64,000 nucleotides of DNA from Verrucomicrobiota bacterium (lineage in GTDB: Bacteria; Verrucomicrobiota; Kiritimatiellia; CAIQIC01; JAGNIJ01): assembly GCA_022710725.1 (NCBI GenBank), contig JAKLGK010000007.1, positions 1 to 64,000 on the forward strand, given 5' to 3'. Every line of letters begins with the position of its first letter. Positions within the stretch are counted from its first letter, which is position 1. The translations under genes and the position numbers were made by a program. Of this stretch, positions 44,101 to 51,411 are shown piece by piece. Under the pieces are notes generated by a model. The model ran no database searches. It was not told where the DNA came from and saw only the letters and a program-made list of their open reading frames with translations.

Positions 44101-45120
44101 ATTGCCGTCCGGGATGGCAACGGGCTGCAGCTGCAATTCGCGGCGGTGAAGGACTGTGCGATGGTCAGCGGCATCGAAATCGTGCAGGAATCTGTGAGCC
44201 TGCCGCGAATCAACTGCGGCGGCGCCGGGATCGGCGACTTCGCGGTAGACCGGGGCGGCGTCGGGGGTCAGGTTTACCAGTCTGCGGCGGTGATAGCCGG
44301 CGCCGGCGTTACTCCTCAAGCGCTCTACCAGACTTGTCGATATGGGCCTGCCGGCGCCGCCTTCAGCTATGCTTTTGCCGACGTGCCGAATGGCGCTTAC
44401 AAGGTCCGGTTGCATTTCTCGGAGCCCGTTTGGTGGAAGGCGGGACAACGCCTGTTCGATGTGGTGATCGAAGGAGTGCGCAAGGAAGCCGGCCTGGATG
44501 TGTGGTCTCAGGCCGGAGGTATCAATCGGTCCCTGGTGAAGGAATATGCGGTCGCGGTTTCAGACGGTAACGGCCTGCAGATCGTCTTCACCAACGCCAC
44601 CAGGGACTGCGCCATGGTCAGCGGGATCGAGGTCATACAAGCCTCGGCCGCCGCGGACGGAGGCGGCTTGCTTGTCCGCACGGCTGCGCCAACGGCCTTC
44701 TCTGCGAACGGGGTTGACCGTGCGGCCCCCGGCCCGGATCCGATGTCGTTCTCAATCCCGGCCCCGCTGGATGTCGTGACGAGCGGCAACGCCTTCGAAG
44801 ACGCAACGGGCTGGGCGGCGGTTGACCAGTCCCATGAAACAGCCTGGATCGGGAATCCCGGCGGCAACGGGTGGTGGGTGGCGCTTGCGTATGAGCCGGA
44901 GATCACGGCGAGCCAGCTGGAGCTGACCCTGGGCGCTCATTCGCTCACGAACGTGCAGTGCCTGTGCAGCGAAGACGCCGATCATTGGGTCGATTTCCAT
45001 TCGGCGGCCACCAATGGCCCGGTGACGCTTCGCTATCTGTGGCTCGTGTTTCCTGCCGATGGGTCGGACCGAGTTCCCGTGGTCCTGGAAATCGCGCCCC
45101 GTGTCGAACGGGGTGATTGA
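41143..45120 (+). CDS. Atypical S8 subtilase (His replaced by Glu) with two malectin-like domains
   Basis: The 1325-residue protein has a long N-terminus with a second signal-like stretch (MLRTIMIAGLGLPHIALAQ, from 41347). A subtilase domain follows, with D255 in VGILSDSVESL and S596 in GTSAAAPHAAGIAAL. At the usual His block it reads EGTAMLEIVHDIAPGA (E286), so a Ser-Glu-Asp arrangement as in sedolisins is possible. After it come a PKD-like domain (about 680-745), an Ig-like domain, two malectin-like domains (INCGG...FSEP...DCAMVSGIEI, twice) and a discoidin-like tail. The start at 41143 has AGGAG 11 bases upstream. The protease part is about 48% GC in a sampled line, and the C-terminal part reaches 77%. 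Confidence 0.8.
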   Translation: MKSANLLARTWASITTTISMVKGGISVFLISHPQWAQLSPSLIVEASPLRRPDLFCRVGKASRPRSIVMLRTIMIAGLGLPHIALAQKAASAHGEAFASATVMEQIAAMGREKNSWTPVQRKISSKLLLETRQRLGRPITAGLPEIRSAVEVDAAGLTLVDIKAEVSDGLLRRIQHLGGQVINSHVRYSSIRALVPIAQLEILAGETAVKSIKPSDKLTTHKVDTSQGVVTHCADSARTSYGVDGTGVRVGILSDSVESLASLQASGDLPAGVTVLSGQAGSGRSEGTAMLEIVHDIAPGAGLYFATANGGQAQFAQNILALQAVGCKVIVDDCSYYEEPVFQDGIIAQAVEIVTAAGCIYFSAAGNEGNLNDGTSGVWEGDFVAAAGRPTPITSGTAHDFGAGINYNTITVDSPSFFNLKWADALGASANDYDLYLLNSTRTTIYDYSVDLQDGNDDPYESIDSFKFNDTGNTLVIIQKTGGKTRFLHLSANRGRFSRSTAGQIGGHSAAASALSVAAVDVATAGGGVFVGGAANPVERFSSDGPRRIFYMADGTPITPGDFSSTGGALRQKPDIAAADGVSCSTPGFNLFKGTSAAAPHAAGIAALMIDSGLTTPAQIRQAMTSSAWDIETDGVDRDSGWGLVNALAALGYSIAENVSAPTTPAGLSAGLTNQPLVFSAGGAKSSVGHAVQYRFGWGDGTLSPWTAGTATGKWSAAGSYSVVSQARCISGHATSAWSAARLVAITNTPAGVLGAAAAWMEVPATMISGRTYRVKVAMQNTGTIPWTLAGGFKLGSEMAVDTYRWGLTRVQVTNTVASGAVQVFEFDVTPREVGGRPCAWRMVKEGYRWFGATNSSIVVVSAAASPLMRKINCGGPAVAGGWLADTGCLAGQAYVVTAPIANAGAVAQAVYQSCRYGPGATPFGYSFPDVPNGNYKVKLHFSEPLWTAAGLRLFHIDAEGQRKLSGLDVVKRAGGRNRALVIELVIAVRDGNGLQLQFAAVKDCAMVSGIEIVQESVSLPRINCGGAGIGDFAVDRGGVGGQVYQSAAVIAGAGVTPQALYQTCRYGPAGAAFSYAFADVPNGAYKVRLHFSEPVWWKAGQRLFDVVIEGVRKEAGLDVWSQAGGINRSLVKEYAVAVSDGNGLQIVFTNATRDCAMVSGIEVIQASAAADGGGLLVRTAAPTAFSANGVDRAAPGPDPMSFSIPAPLDVVTSGNAFEDATGWAAVDQSHETAWIGNPGGNGWWVALAYEPEITASQLELTLGAHSLTNVQCLCSEDADHWVDFHSAATNGPVTLRYLWLVFPADGSDRVPVVLEIAPRVERGD

Positions 45121-45223
45121 TCCTTCCGCGCCGCTGCCTGTGATGCCGGCGGGGAGGAGGGGGGTGCAGGTCCGCGAAAGCCCGCGGCCTGCATCCCTGC
45201 ACAGGCTGTATCCCGCCAGCGCT

Positions 45224-45306
45224 CGCGTAATATGTTGTGCGCAAGCAGGATGCATTGCGATGACTCCAGTGAAAAATAGTGAAAGAAACGCGCTTCTGAT
45301 CCGACT
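45224..45306 (+). promoter_or_regulatory. Shared leader element, copy B
   Basis: Aligns with 41036-41117 (see that entry) and ends 28 bases before the start at 45335, close to the 25 bases seen in copy A. TAATAT at 45228-45233 could be a -10, but no good -35 lies 17 bases upstream. Confidence 0.55.
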
Positions 45307-45334
45307 GATTGAATAGACCATGAAAGGAGCCTCC

Positions 45335-46228
45335 ATGAACTTGACCAACTGGCCGGCGATGTCGTTCGGAATGCGTCCGTCTCGGAAGATGGCCTGGGGA
45401 CTGCTCATGCTGGTGTCCGCGACGGCCACCGGCATCCGGGCGGCTGAATACGTGGTGCCGACGAATGGCGCTGCTGCCTATGGAAACACCGGAACGAGCT
45501 ATCCCTGCCTGTCCTCGGCGTGCCGCCGATATCAGCAGGTGTATGCCGCCAGCGAGTTTGCGTCGGCCCAGAGCCCGCAGCTCATCACCCGGCTCGGATT
45601 CCGCTATCGCACCGCGACGAGCACCTTTTATCTGTCCGGCACGTGGATGGAGGTGCGGCTGTCCACGACGAGTCGCAACCCCGACGGATTGAGCGCCACG
45701 TTCGCGGACAATCCGGGCGCGGATGAAACGCTGGTCTATGCGGGGACCAACTGGCAGTTCGCCGGGTCGTCCGCCCTCGGCAAGTTCTGGATGGATGCCT
45801 ATTTCGATCGGCCTTTCCACTACGACAGGACGAAGGGAAACCTGCTCGTGGAGATCCGTATGCCGGGCTATTACAACTTCTCCGGCTACACGCTGGACGC
45901 GACCAACGCGGCGTCCGATTCCGTTTCCCGGCTGTACGCGTCCGCGACCAATGCGGCCGCCGGCACCCTGGATAGCGTCGGCGCCATCACGGAGTTCACC
46001 TTCCAGGACGTGGTTCTTTCCAACATCAGCGCAGAAGCTGTGGCCGGCGGGATCGTCCTCCGGCACGCGAGCATCAGCAACGCCGAGTACCGCGTTCAGG
46101 TGTCGACCAACCTGGCCGGGGCCTTCGCGAATGCCTCGGCAATATACACCGCGAGCCCGCCTTTCAATGTGGTCACGCAATTCCCGGGGAGCGGGCTGAA
46201 GTTCTACCGGGTGGTCCGGGAGAAATGA
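45335..46228 (+). CDS. Secreted protein of unknown function
   Basis: The 297-residue protein has a signal sequence (WGLLMLVSATATGIRAA near residues 24-40). A beta-rich body with aromatic strands follows (ITRLGFRYRTATSTFYLSGT, GNLLVEIRMPGYYNFSGYTL). A short C-terminal domain is shared in style with other secreted proteins here (ISAEAVAGGIVLRHASISNAEYRVQVSTN). No known family is recognised. The start at 45335 has AAAGGAG at ideal spacing. It shares the leader element with the upstream subtilase, so the two are probably regulated together. It might be a substrate or partner of that protease. Confidence 0.65.
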   Translation: MNLTNWPAMSFGMRPSRKMAWGLLMLVSATATGIRAAEYVVPTNGAAAYGNTGTSYPCLSSACRRYQQVYAASEFASAQSPQLITRLGFRYRTATSTFYLSGTWMEVRLSTTSRNPDGLSATFADNPGADETLVYAGTNWQFAGSSALGKFWMDAYFDRPFHYDRTKGNLLVEIRMPGYYNFSGYTLDATNAASDSVSRLYASATNAAAGTLDSVGAITEFTFQDVVLSNISAEAVAGGIVLRHASISNAEYRVQVSTNLAGAFANASAIYTASPPFNVVTQFPGSGLKFYRVVREK

Positions 46229-46382
46229 GCGGGCCCGGGCGGTCGCGAGATCGGCCAGGATTGGAGAATAATCGCTACAGGGGAAGGAGGTTCGCCGGCA
46301 GCATTGACCGCGTGTGGATGTAAGCGCTCGTGCCGTGATTCAGGGAATTGTTGAAACAAAACAAACACAAGGAGAGATCCAA

Positions 46383-46952
46383 ATGAAGAAGATGGCGGCT
46401 ATGTTGGTCGGTATGATGTGCCTTGGAGGGGTCGCGCATGGCGAGAGTCGGCTTGGTCCGTTCGCCTCCTGGCTCACCTCCAACGACGAGAATGCATTCG
46501 GCGTGGGTCTGAAGTACGAATGGCTCTTCAACGGAAAGTTCGGGATGGATGCGCGTGCCGGCTACCTGACGGATAGCGATATGTACGTCATTCCCCTGGA
46601 ACTGGGCGTGGTAGGCATCCTGCCGCTGGAGCGACTGTCTCTGTATGCCGGGGTGGGCGGCGGGTACTATATCCCCGAAGACATCGGCATGAGCACGCCG
46701 TGGGGGCCGGTGGACGGGCCCGATGCCACCTTCGGCTTCTATGGAGTGGCCGGGATCAGGATGCCGACGGGCAAGAACATGGAGTTCTTCGCGGAAGCGA
46801 AGTACACCAGGGCGGAAAGCGATGAGGAGAGCACGTCGGGACCCATTTACCGAAACGGCCAACTCGTCGGGTATACGGTCCATCAGACCACGAAGATGGG
46901 CATGGATCTGGACGGGATCGGCGCCAACGCCGGCATCCTCTGGAAGTTTTAG
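46383..46952 (+). CDS. Small outer-membrane beta-barrel protein
   Basis: The 189-residue protein has a clean signal peptide (MKKMAAMLVGMMCLGGVAHG). About eight amphipathic strands follow (NAFGVGLKYEWLFNGKFGMD, LSLYAGVGGGYYI, FGFYGVAGIRM, MEFFAEAKYTRA) and the last residue is Phe (NAGILWKF). The size and pattern fit eight-stranded OmpA/OmpX-type barrels. AAGGAG lies 7 bases before the ATG. A strong hairpin follows the gene, so it is the last of its unit. Confidence 0.8.
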   Translation: MKKMAAMLVGMMCLGGVAHGESRLGPFASWLTSNDENAFGVGLKYEWLFNGKFGMDARAGYLTDSDMYVIPLELGVVGILPLERLSLYAGVGGGYYIPEDIGMSTPWGPVDGPDATFGFYGVAGIRMPTGKNMEFFAEAKYTRAESDEESTSGPIYRNGQLVGYTVHQTTKMGMDLDGIGANAGILWKF

Positions 46953-46973
46953 CCGCGTATAAGCGCCTCGACA

Positions 46974-47011
46974 CCGTGGTTCATCCTGCGCAGCCGCAGG
47001 GTGAACCACGG
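46974..47011 (+). terminator. Strong hairpin after the barrel gene
   Basis: A 17-base stem (46974-46990 with 46995-47011) closes a CAGC loop. It is perfect except for one T-G pair. A mixed T tract (TTTGCATTT) follows. It lies 21 bases after the stop, so a transcription terminator is the natural reading. A palindromic regulatory site is less likely. Confidence 0.65.
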
Positions 47012-47103
47012 TTTGCATTTCCGGCAGGGATCTGTGGGCGTCGGGCCGTAATCGTTTCCATCGGCGCGTGTGCGAGCGGCAGTCCTGCGCCTGCGATATC
47101 TCC

Positions 47104-47131
47104 TTGTCGTTGTCCGTTCTGGTGCTATGAA
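47104..47131 (+). promoter_or_regulatory. Possible promoter for the radical-SAM pair
   Basis: TTGTCG at 47104-47109, 16 bases, then TATGAA at 47126-47131. It lies about 55 bases before the small membrane protein start and after the terminator of the previous unit. Both hexamers are moderate. Confidence 0.35.
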
Positions 47132-47184
47132 TACGCAGCACAGGCGGGCCGGATCGAAGGAAGCAGCAACCGGTTGGACGAAGG

Positions 47185-47610
47185 ATGAGCACGGCAAGAA
47201 GCGGGAGGGGGACGCGGGGCTGGATCGGGCCGATCCTGGCGATCGTCCTGATCGTGGCGGCCGGCGGCGCGTGGTGGTATTTCGAAAAGCCGGCGAAGCC
47301 GCCGGACTTCGGGACGCTGGCCGGACGCTGGGTCAGGCCGGACGGCGGTTACGTGGTGGAGATCAAGGCGGTGGGGAAGGACGGCGCGCTGGAGGCCGCG
47401 TACTTCAACCCAAAACCCATCCACGTGGCCGTGGCCCGCGCCTTCACGGAGGCCGGCGCCCTGAACGTGTTCATCGAACTCCGCGACGAGAATTACCCCG
47501 GCTCCACGTACACGCTGGCCTACGACCCGGCGGCCGACCAGTTGCAGGGCCTCTACTACCAGGCCGTCATGGGGCAGCGCTTCGAGGTCTACTTTGAAAG
47601 GATCAAGTAG
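47185..47610 (+). CDS. Small membrane-anchored protein of unknown function
   Basis: The 141-residue protein has a basic N-terminus and one membrane segment (WIGPILAIVLIVAAGGAWWYF, residues about 12-32). A compact exported beta domain follows (GRWVRPDGGYVVEIKAVGKDG, DNLQGLYYQAV-like strands), resembling small lipocalin-like or copper-resistance-like folds in pattern only. It ends two bases before the radical SAM gene, so the two are almost certainly co-transcribed. A role in holding or chaperoning the maturase target is a guess. Confidence 0.6.
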   Translation: MSTARSGRGTRGWIGPILAIVLIVAAGGAWWYFEKPAKPPDFGTLAGRWVRPDGGYVVEIKAVGKDGALEAAYFNPKPIHVAVARAFTEAGALNVFIELRDENYPGSTYTLAYDPAADQLQGLYYQAVMGQRFEVYFERIK

Positions 47611-47612
47611 GC

Positions 47613-48953
47613 GTGGCCGAGGTTCCCAGGAGGGACGTATGGCATCCGGCGGGTCCCGGCCAGCCGGTCGAGGTGTTCACGTCGCTCGACCGGTACGACG
47701 CGCCCCTGATGATGGCGGACCGCGGGCGCCGCCGGTTCCATGTGATGATCAAGCCCGTCGGCTGCCGCTGCAACCTGAACTGCGCCTACTGCTTCTACCT
47801 CCACAAGGCCGACCTGCCGGGCGGGCCGGGCGCCGGGCGGATGTCCGACGCGGTCCTCGAGCGCTTCATCCAGCAGTACATCGAGGGCGTGACGGCGGAC
47901 GAGGTCGTGTTCTCGTGGCAGGGCGGCGAGCCGACACTCCTCGGGGTGGAGTTCTTCCGCCGGGTGGTCGAACTGGAGAAGAAGCACGCGCGCCCCGGCC
48001 AGACGATCCAGAACGACCTGCAGACCAACGGCACGCTGATCACCGAGGAGTGGTGCGCGTTCCTCAAGGCGAACCGGTTCCTCGTGGGGTTGAGCATCGA
48101 CGGCCCGAAGAAACTCCACGACCGGTACCGCGTGGCGAAAGACGGGGCGCCGACGTTCGACCAGGTGTTCCGCGCGGCCCGGCTGCTGGCGAAGCACGGG
48201 ATTCCCTTCAACACGCTGACGTGCGTCCACCGGGAGAACGCCCGCTTCCCGCTGGACGTGTATCGATTCCTGCGCCGTGAGCTTGGATCCACCTACCTGC
48301 AGTTCATCCCGATCGTCGAGTACAAGGGCTTCGAGCGCACGGCCCCGCAAAAATGGAACTGGGAACGGATGCCCCGGGACGGCGAACCGGAGGCCCGGCC
48401 GGGCCACCCGGATTCGGTCGTGACCGACTGGTCCGTGGACCCGGACGACTGGGGCTACTTCCTCTGCCGGGTGTTCGACGAGTGGCGGAGCCGCGATCTC
48501 GGCAAGGTGCTGGTCAATCACTTCGAGACGCTCGTGGCGCAGCACCTGGGCCTGCCGTCGCAGCTCTGCGTCTACGGCGAGTTCTGCGGCAAGGGCGTCG
48601 CGGTGGAGCAGGACGGCAGCGTGTACGCCTGCGACCACTACGTCTACCCGGAGTACCGGATCGGCCACGTGAACGAGAAGCCGCTGGCCGACACGGTGCT
48701 GTCGCGGGCGCAGGTGCAGTTCGGCTACGCGAAGAACGAGGCCCTGCCGAACCAGTGCCGGCAGTGCGAATTTCTCAAGGACTGCTGGGGCGAGTGCCCG
48801 AAGAACCGGATCCTCCGCACGGCGGACGACGAGCCGGGGCTCAACTACCTCTGCCGGGGGTTCAAGCGGTACTTCGCCCACGCCGTGCCGGAGGCGGAGC
48901 GCATCGCCGACGGGCTGCGCCGCCAGCCGCGGGAGAGCCGGCGGCGGATGTGA
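47613..48953 (+). CDS. Anaerobic sulfatase-maturase-type radical SAM/SPASM enzyme
   Basis: The 446-residue protein carries the radical SAM cluster motif C-x3-C-x2-C (C53, C57, C60 in GCRCNLNCAYCFYLHK). The anSME blocks VVFSWQGGEPTLLG and IQNDLQTNGTLI are also present. A C-terminal SPASM domain contains two further cysteine sets (CVYGEFCGKG...CDHYVY and CRQCEFLKDCWGECPKNR). Such enzymes convert a Cys or Ser in the sulfatase active site to formylglycine using S-adenosylmethionine and three 4Fe-4S clusters. No sulfatase lies within the window. The start is GTG at 47613, with AAAGGA inside the upstream gene. Confidence 0.9.
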   Translation: MAEVPRRDVWHPAGPGQPVEVFTSLDRYDAPLMMADRGRRRFHVMIKPVGCRCNLNCAYCFYLHKADLPGGPGAGRMSDAVLERFIQQYIEGVTADEVVFSWQGGEPTLLGVEFFRRVVELEKKHARPGQTIQNDLQTNGTLITEEWCAFLKANRFLVGLSIDGPKKLHDRYRVAKDGAPTFDQVFRAARLLAKHGIPFNTLTCVHRENARFPLDVYRFLRRELGSTYLQFIPIVEYKGFERTAPQKWNWERMPRDGEPEARPGHPDSVVTDWSVDPDDWGYFLCRVFDEWRSRDLGKVLVNHFETLVAQHLGLPSQLCVYGEFCGKGVAVEQDGSVYACDHYVYPEYRIGHVNEKPLADTVLSRAQVQFGYAKNEALPNQCRQCEFLKDCWGECPKNRILRTADDEPGLNYLCRGFKRYFAHAVPEAERIADGLRRQPRESRRRM

Positions 48954-49012
48954 CAGGCCCGCGAATCCCTGTTGGCGCGCGGCCTCCCGCGGAGTATGCT
49001 GACCGCCGACCG

Positions 49013-49585
49013 ATGAAGCCGAACTCCATCCGGAAATCAGGCGGGGCCGCCATCACGATCCTGCTCTGCCTCCTCTGCCTCGGCATCGGGTTCGCCGCCG
49101 GATACCTCGCGCGGCGCTGGCAGGCCTCGGGGTCGTCGGCCATGCCGGCCCGGTGCCTGCGCGTGGTGGACACGGATACCATCGTGATCCATTGGCTCTA
49201 CGGCACCAACAAGGTCCGCATGGCGGGCATCGACGCCCCCGAGAGCAAGGAGAACAAGAAGCTGCGGGAGCAGGCCGAGATGCTCGGCATCAAGCCCGCG
49301 GCCCTGCTCCAGGTCAGCCAGGTCGTCATCCGCCAGATGGATATCATGCTGACGGGGAAGGACGTGAGGATCGTGTTCCCCCGCGGCAAGGTGGAATACG
49401 ATTCCTTCGGCCGCGTGCTGGCCTACATCGAGGTCGGCGGCAAGGACATCTGCGAGATGCTGATGCGCAATGGGCTGGTGTACCCGCGGCCGGAGCCGCA
49501 TCCGCGCAAGGAACGCTATGCCCAGGTCAACGCGCAGGCCAAGGCCCAGCGCAAGGGCATCTACGGCATGTCCGGCGCGAAGTAG
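49013..49585 (+). CDS. Membrane-anchored staphylococcal-nuclease-family (SNase) protein
   Basis: The 190-residue protein has an N-terminal membrane or signal segment (AITILLCLLCLGIGFAAGYL). An SNase OB-fold follows: the conserved VVDTDTIVI (near residue 46), VRMAGIDAPE (arginine and acid of the active site) and FGRVLAYIEVGGKD (second arginine), with a KGIYG-type ending. Members cut DNA and RNA or bind modified proteins. This one would act outside the cytoplasm. The gene begins 59 bases after the radical SAM gene and converges on gpmI with only 12 bases between the stops. Confidence 0.85.
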   Translation: MKPNSIRKSGGAAITILLCLLCLGIGFAAGYLARRWQASGSSAMPARCLRVVDTDTIVIHWLYGTNKVRMAGIDAPESKENKKLREQAEMLGIKPAALLQVSQVVIRQMDIMLTGKDVRIVFPRGKVEYDSFGRVLAYIEVGGKDICEMLMRNGLVYPRPEPHPRKERYAQVNAQAKAQRKGIYGMSGAK

Positions 49586-49597
49586 CGCCGCGACGCA

Positions 49598-51271
49598 TCA
49601 GCCCGCGTCCACGATCGAGGGCGTGTAGTCCGCCGGCGGCTCGTGCCCCAGCAGCGTCAGGCACGTGGCCGCGAGGCTGCTGATGCCGAGCCCGCCGCCC
49701 TGCGCCGCCGCGGACAGCCGGACGCACGACGCGCCCGACGGGTCGTAGATGCCGCACGGCACCGGGTTGAGCGAGTGCGCCGTGCGGATCTTGGGCTGGC
49801 CCGTGCGCGGGTCCATGACCACCGCGCCGGTCTTCTTCTCGTGCTCGTACATGTCGTCCGCGTTCCCGTGGTCCGCCGTGACCACGAGGATGCCGCCGGC
49901 CTTTTCCACGGCCTTCATCACGCGCCCGAGGCACAGGTCCACGGTCTCGACCGCGACCTGCACGGCCTGGGGAATCCCCGTGTGGCCCACCATGTCGCCG
50001 TTGGCGTAGTTCAGCCGGATGAAGCGGAACTTGTTGCGCTTCCGCTCGATGGCCTCGATGACCTTGTCCGTGATCTCCGCCGCCTTCATCCAGGGCCGAT
50101 GCTCGAACGGGACGCGGTCGGAGGGCACCTCGACGTAGGTCTCCAGCTTGTCGTCGAACTTGCCGGAGCGGTTGCCGTTGAAGAAATAGGTCACGTGCCC
50201 GAACTTCTGCGTCTCGCTGATCGCCATCTGCCGCACGCCCGTGGCGGAGAGGTATTCGCCCATCGTCCGGTCGATGCCGGGGGGCGGCACGAGGAACCGG
50301 TGGGGGATGCCCGTGTCGCCGTCGTACTGCATCATGCCGGCGAAGAGCACGGCCGGCCGCGGGCCGCGGTCGAACTTGTCGAAAGCGTCCTCCTCGAAGG
50401 CCCGGCTGATCTCGATGGCGCGGTCGCCGCGGAAGTTGTAGAAGATCACGCCGTCGCCGTCGCGGATCGGGCCGACCGGCCGGCCGTCCCGGACGATCAC
50501 GAAGGGCGGGAGATCCTGGTCGATCACGGACGGGTTGGCCGCGCGGCCGGCCTCGATGGCCGCGCGCGCGGAGGGGAAGGCCGGGCCGGCGCCGCGGACG
50601 TGGATGTCCCAGCCCCGCTTCACCATTTCCCAGTCCGCCTCGTAGCGGTCCATGGTGATCTTCATGCGGCCGCCGCCGGTGGCGATCGCGAAGTCCGTCG
50701 CGCCGCCGGCGTTCAGCTCCTTCAGGAAGGCCTCCAACCGGTCCACGTAGACCAGCGCGGACTGCGGCGGCACGTCGCGCCCGTCGAGCAGGATATGCAC
50801 GAAGGCCTTCTTCACGCCGGCCGCCCGGGCCTCGCGGAGCATGGCCTCGAGGTGGCTGATGTGGCTGTGCACGTTGCCGTCGGAGAAGAGCCCGAGGAAG
50901 TGCAGGGCGGAGCTTTTCTGGAGGCCGTTCTGGACCAGTTCCCGCCACGCGGCGCCCTCGAACAGGGAGCGGCTCTCGATCGCCTTGTTGACGAGGCTGG
51001 CGCCCTGGTCGAAGACCCGGCCGCAGCCGATGGCATTGTGGCCGATCTCGCTGTTGCCCATATCCTCGTCGCTGGGCATGCCGACGGCGGTCCCGTGCGC
51101 CTTGAGCTGGGTGAACGGGACGTGGGCCCGGAGCCAGTCCAGATGCGGCGTGGAGGCGGCGCGGACGAAATCGCCTTCCTCGTACCGGCCGATGCCGACG
51201 CCGTCCATGATCATCAGGACCACCGGGCCTTGCGGGCCGCGGCAGCCGGCGAGCGGTTTCAACGTGTCCAT
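49598..51271 (-). CDS. gpmI: 2,3-bisphosphoglycerate-independent phosphoglycerate mutase
   Basis: The 557-residue protein matches the family in length and order. MIMDGVGIG near residue 20 supplies a metal-binding Asp, and the phosphorylated Ser is S74 in EDMGNSEIGHNAIG. HLLDGRDVPP-like and TGGGRMKITMDRY blocks follow, and VTADHGNADDM near residue 465 supplies the second metal site. It interconverts 3- and 2-phosphoglycerate in glycolysis using two manganese ions. A GGAG site lies about 10 bases before the ATG. It stands alone, divergent from the polyprenyl synthetase. Confidence 0.95.
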   Translation of the reverse strand: MDTLKPLAGCRGPQGPVVLMIMDGVGIGRYEEGDFVRAASTPHLDWLRAHVPFTQLKAHGTAVGMPSDEDMGNSEIGHNAIGCGRVFDQGASLVNKAIESRSLFEGAAWRELVQNGLQKSSALHFLGLFSDGNVHSHISHLEAMLREARAAGVKKAFVHILLDGRDVPPQSALVYVDRLEAFLKELNAGGATDFAIATGGGRMKITMDRYEADWEMVKRGWDIHVRGAGPAFPSARAAIEAGRAANPSVIDQDLPPFVIVRDGRPVGPIRDGDGVIFYNFRGDRAIEISRAFEEDAFDKFDRGPRPAVLFAGMMQYDGDTGIPHRFLVPPPGIDRTMGEYLSATGVRQMAISETQKFGHVTYFFNGNRSGKFDDKLETYVEVPSDRVPFEHRPWMKAAEITDKVIEAIERKRNKFRFIRLNYANGDMVGHTGIPQAVQVAVETVDLCLGRVMKAVEKAGGILVVTADHGNADDMYEHEKKTGAVVMDPRTGQPKIRTAHSLNPVPCGIYDPSGASCVRLSAAAQGGGLGISSLAATCLTLLGHEPPADYTPSIVDAG

Positions 51272-51376
51272 GGCTGATTCTCCGGGTTCGCGCGGCCGGA
51301 CATCCGCGCCGCGCCTTCAGGGCCGCTCAATATGCCCCGTCGGGCGGGCCCGCGCAAGGGCGGAATCAGGGGCCGG

Positions 51377-51405
51377 TTGACGGCCTCCGGATTGTCGGGT
51401 AGCTT
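51377..51405 (+). promoter_or_regulatory. Possible promoter giving a leaderless polyprenyl synthetase mRNA
   Basis: TTGACG at 51377-51382, 17 bases, then TAGCTT at 51400-51405. Transcription would start about 6 bases further on, at or beside the ATG (51412), and no clear ribosome site precedes that ATG. The -10 is weak. Confidence 0.35.
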
Positions 51406-51411
51406 GGCGGC

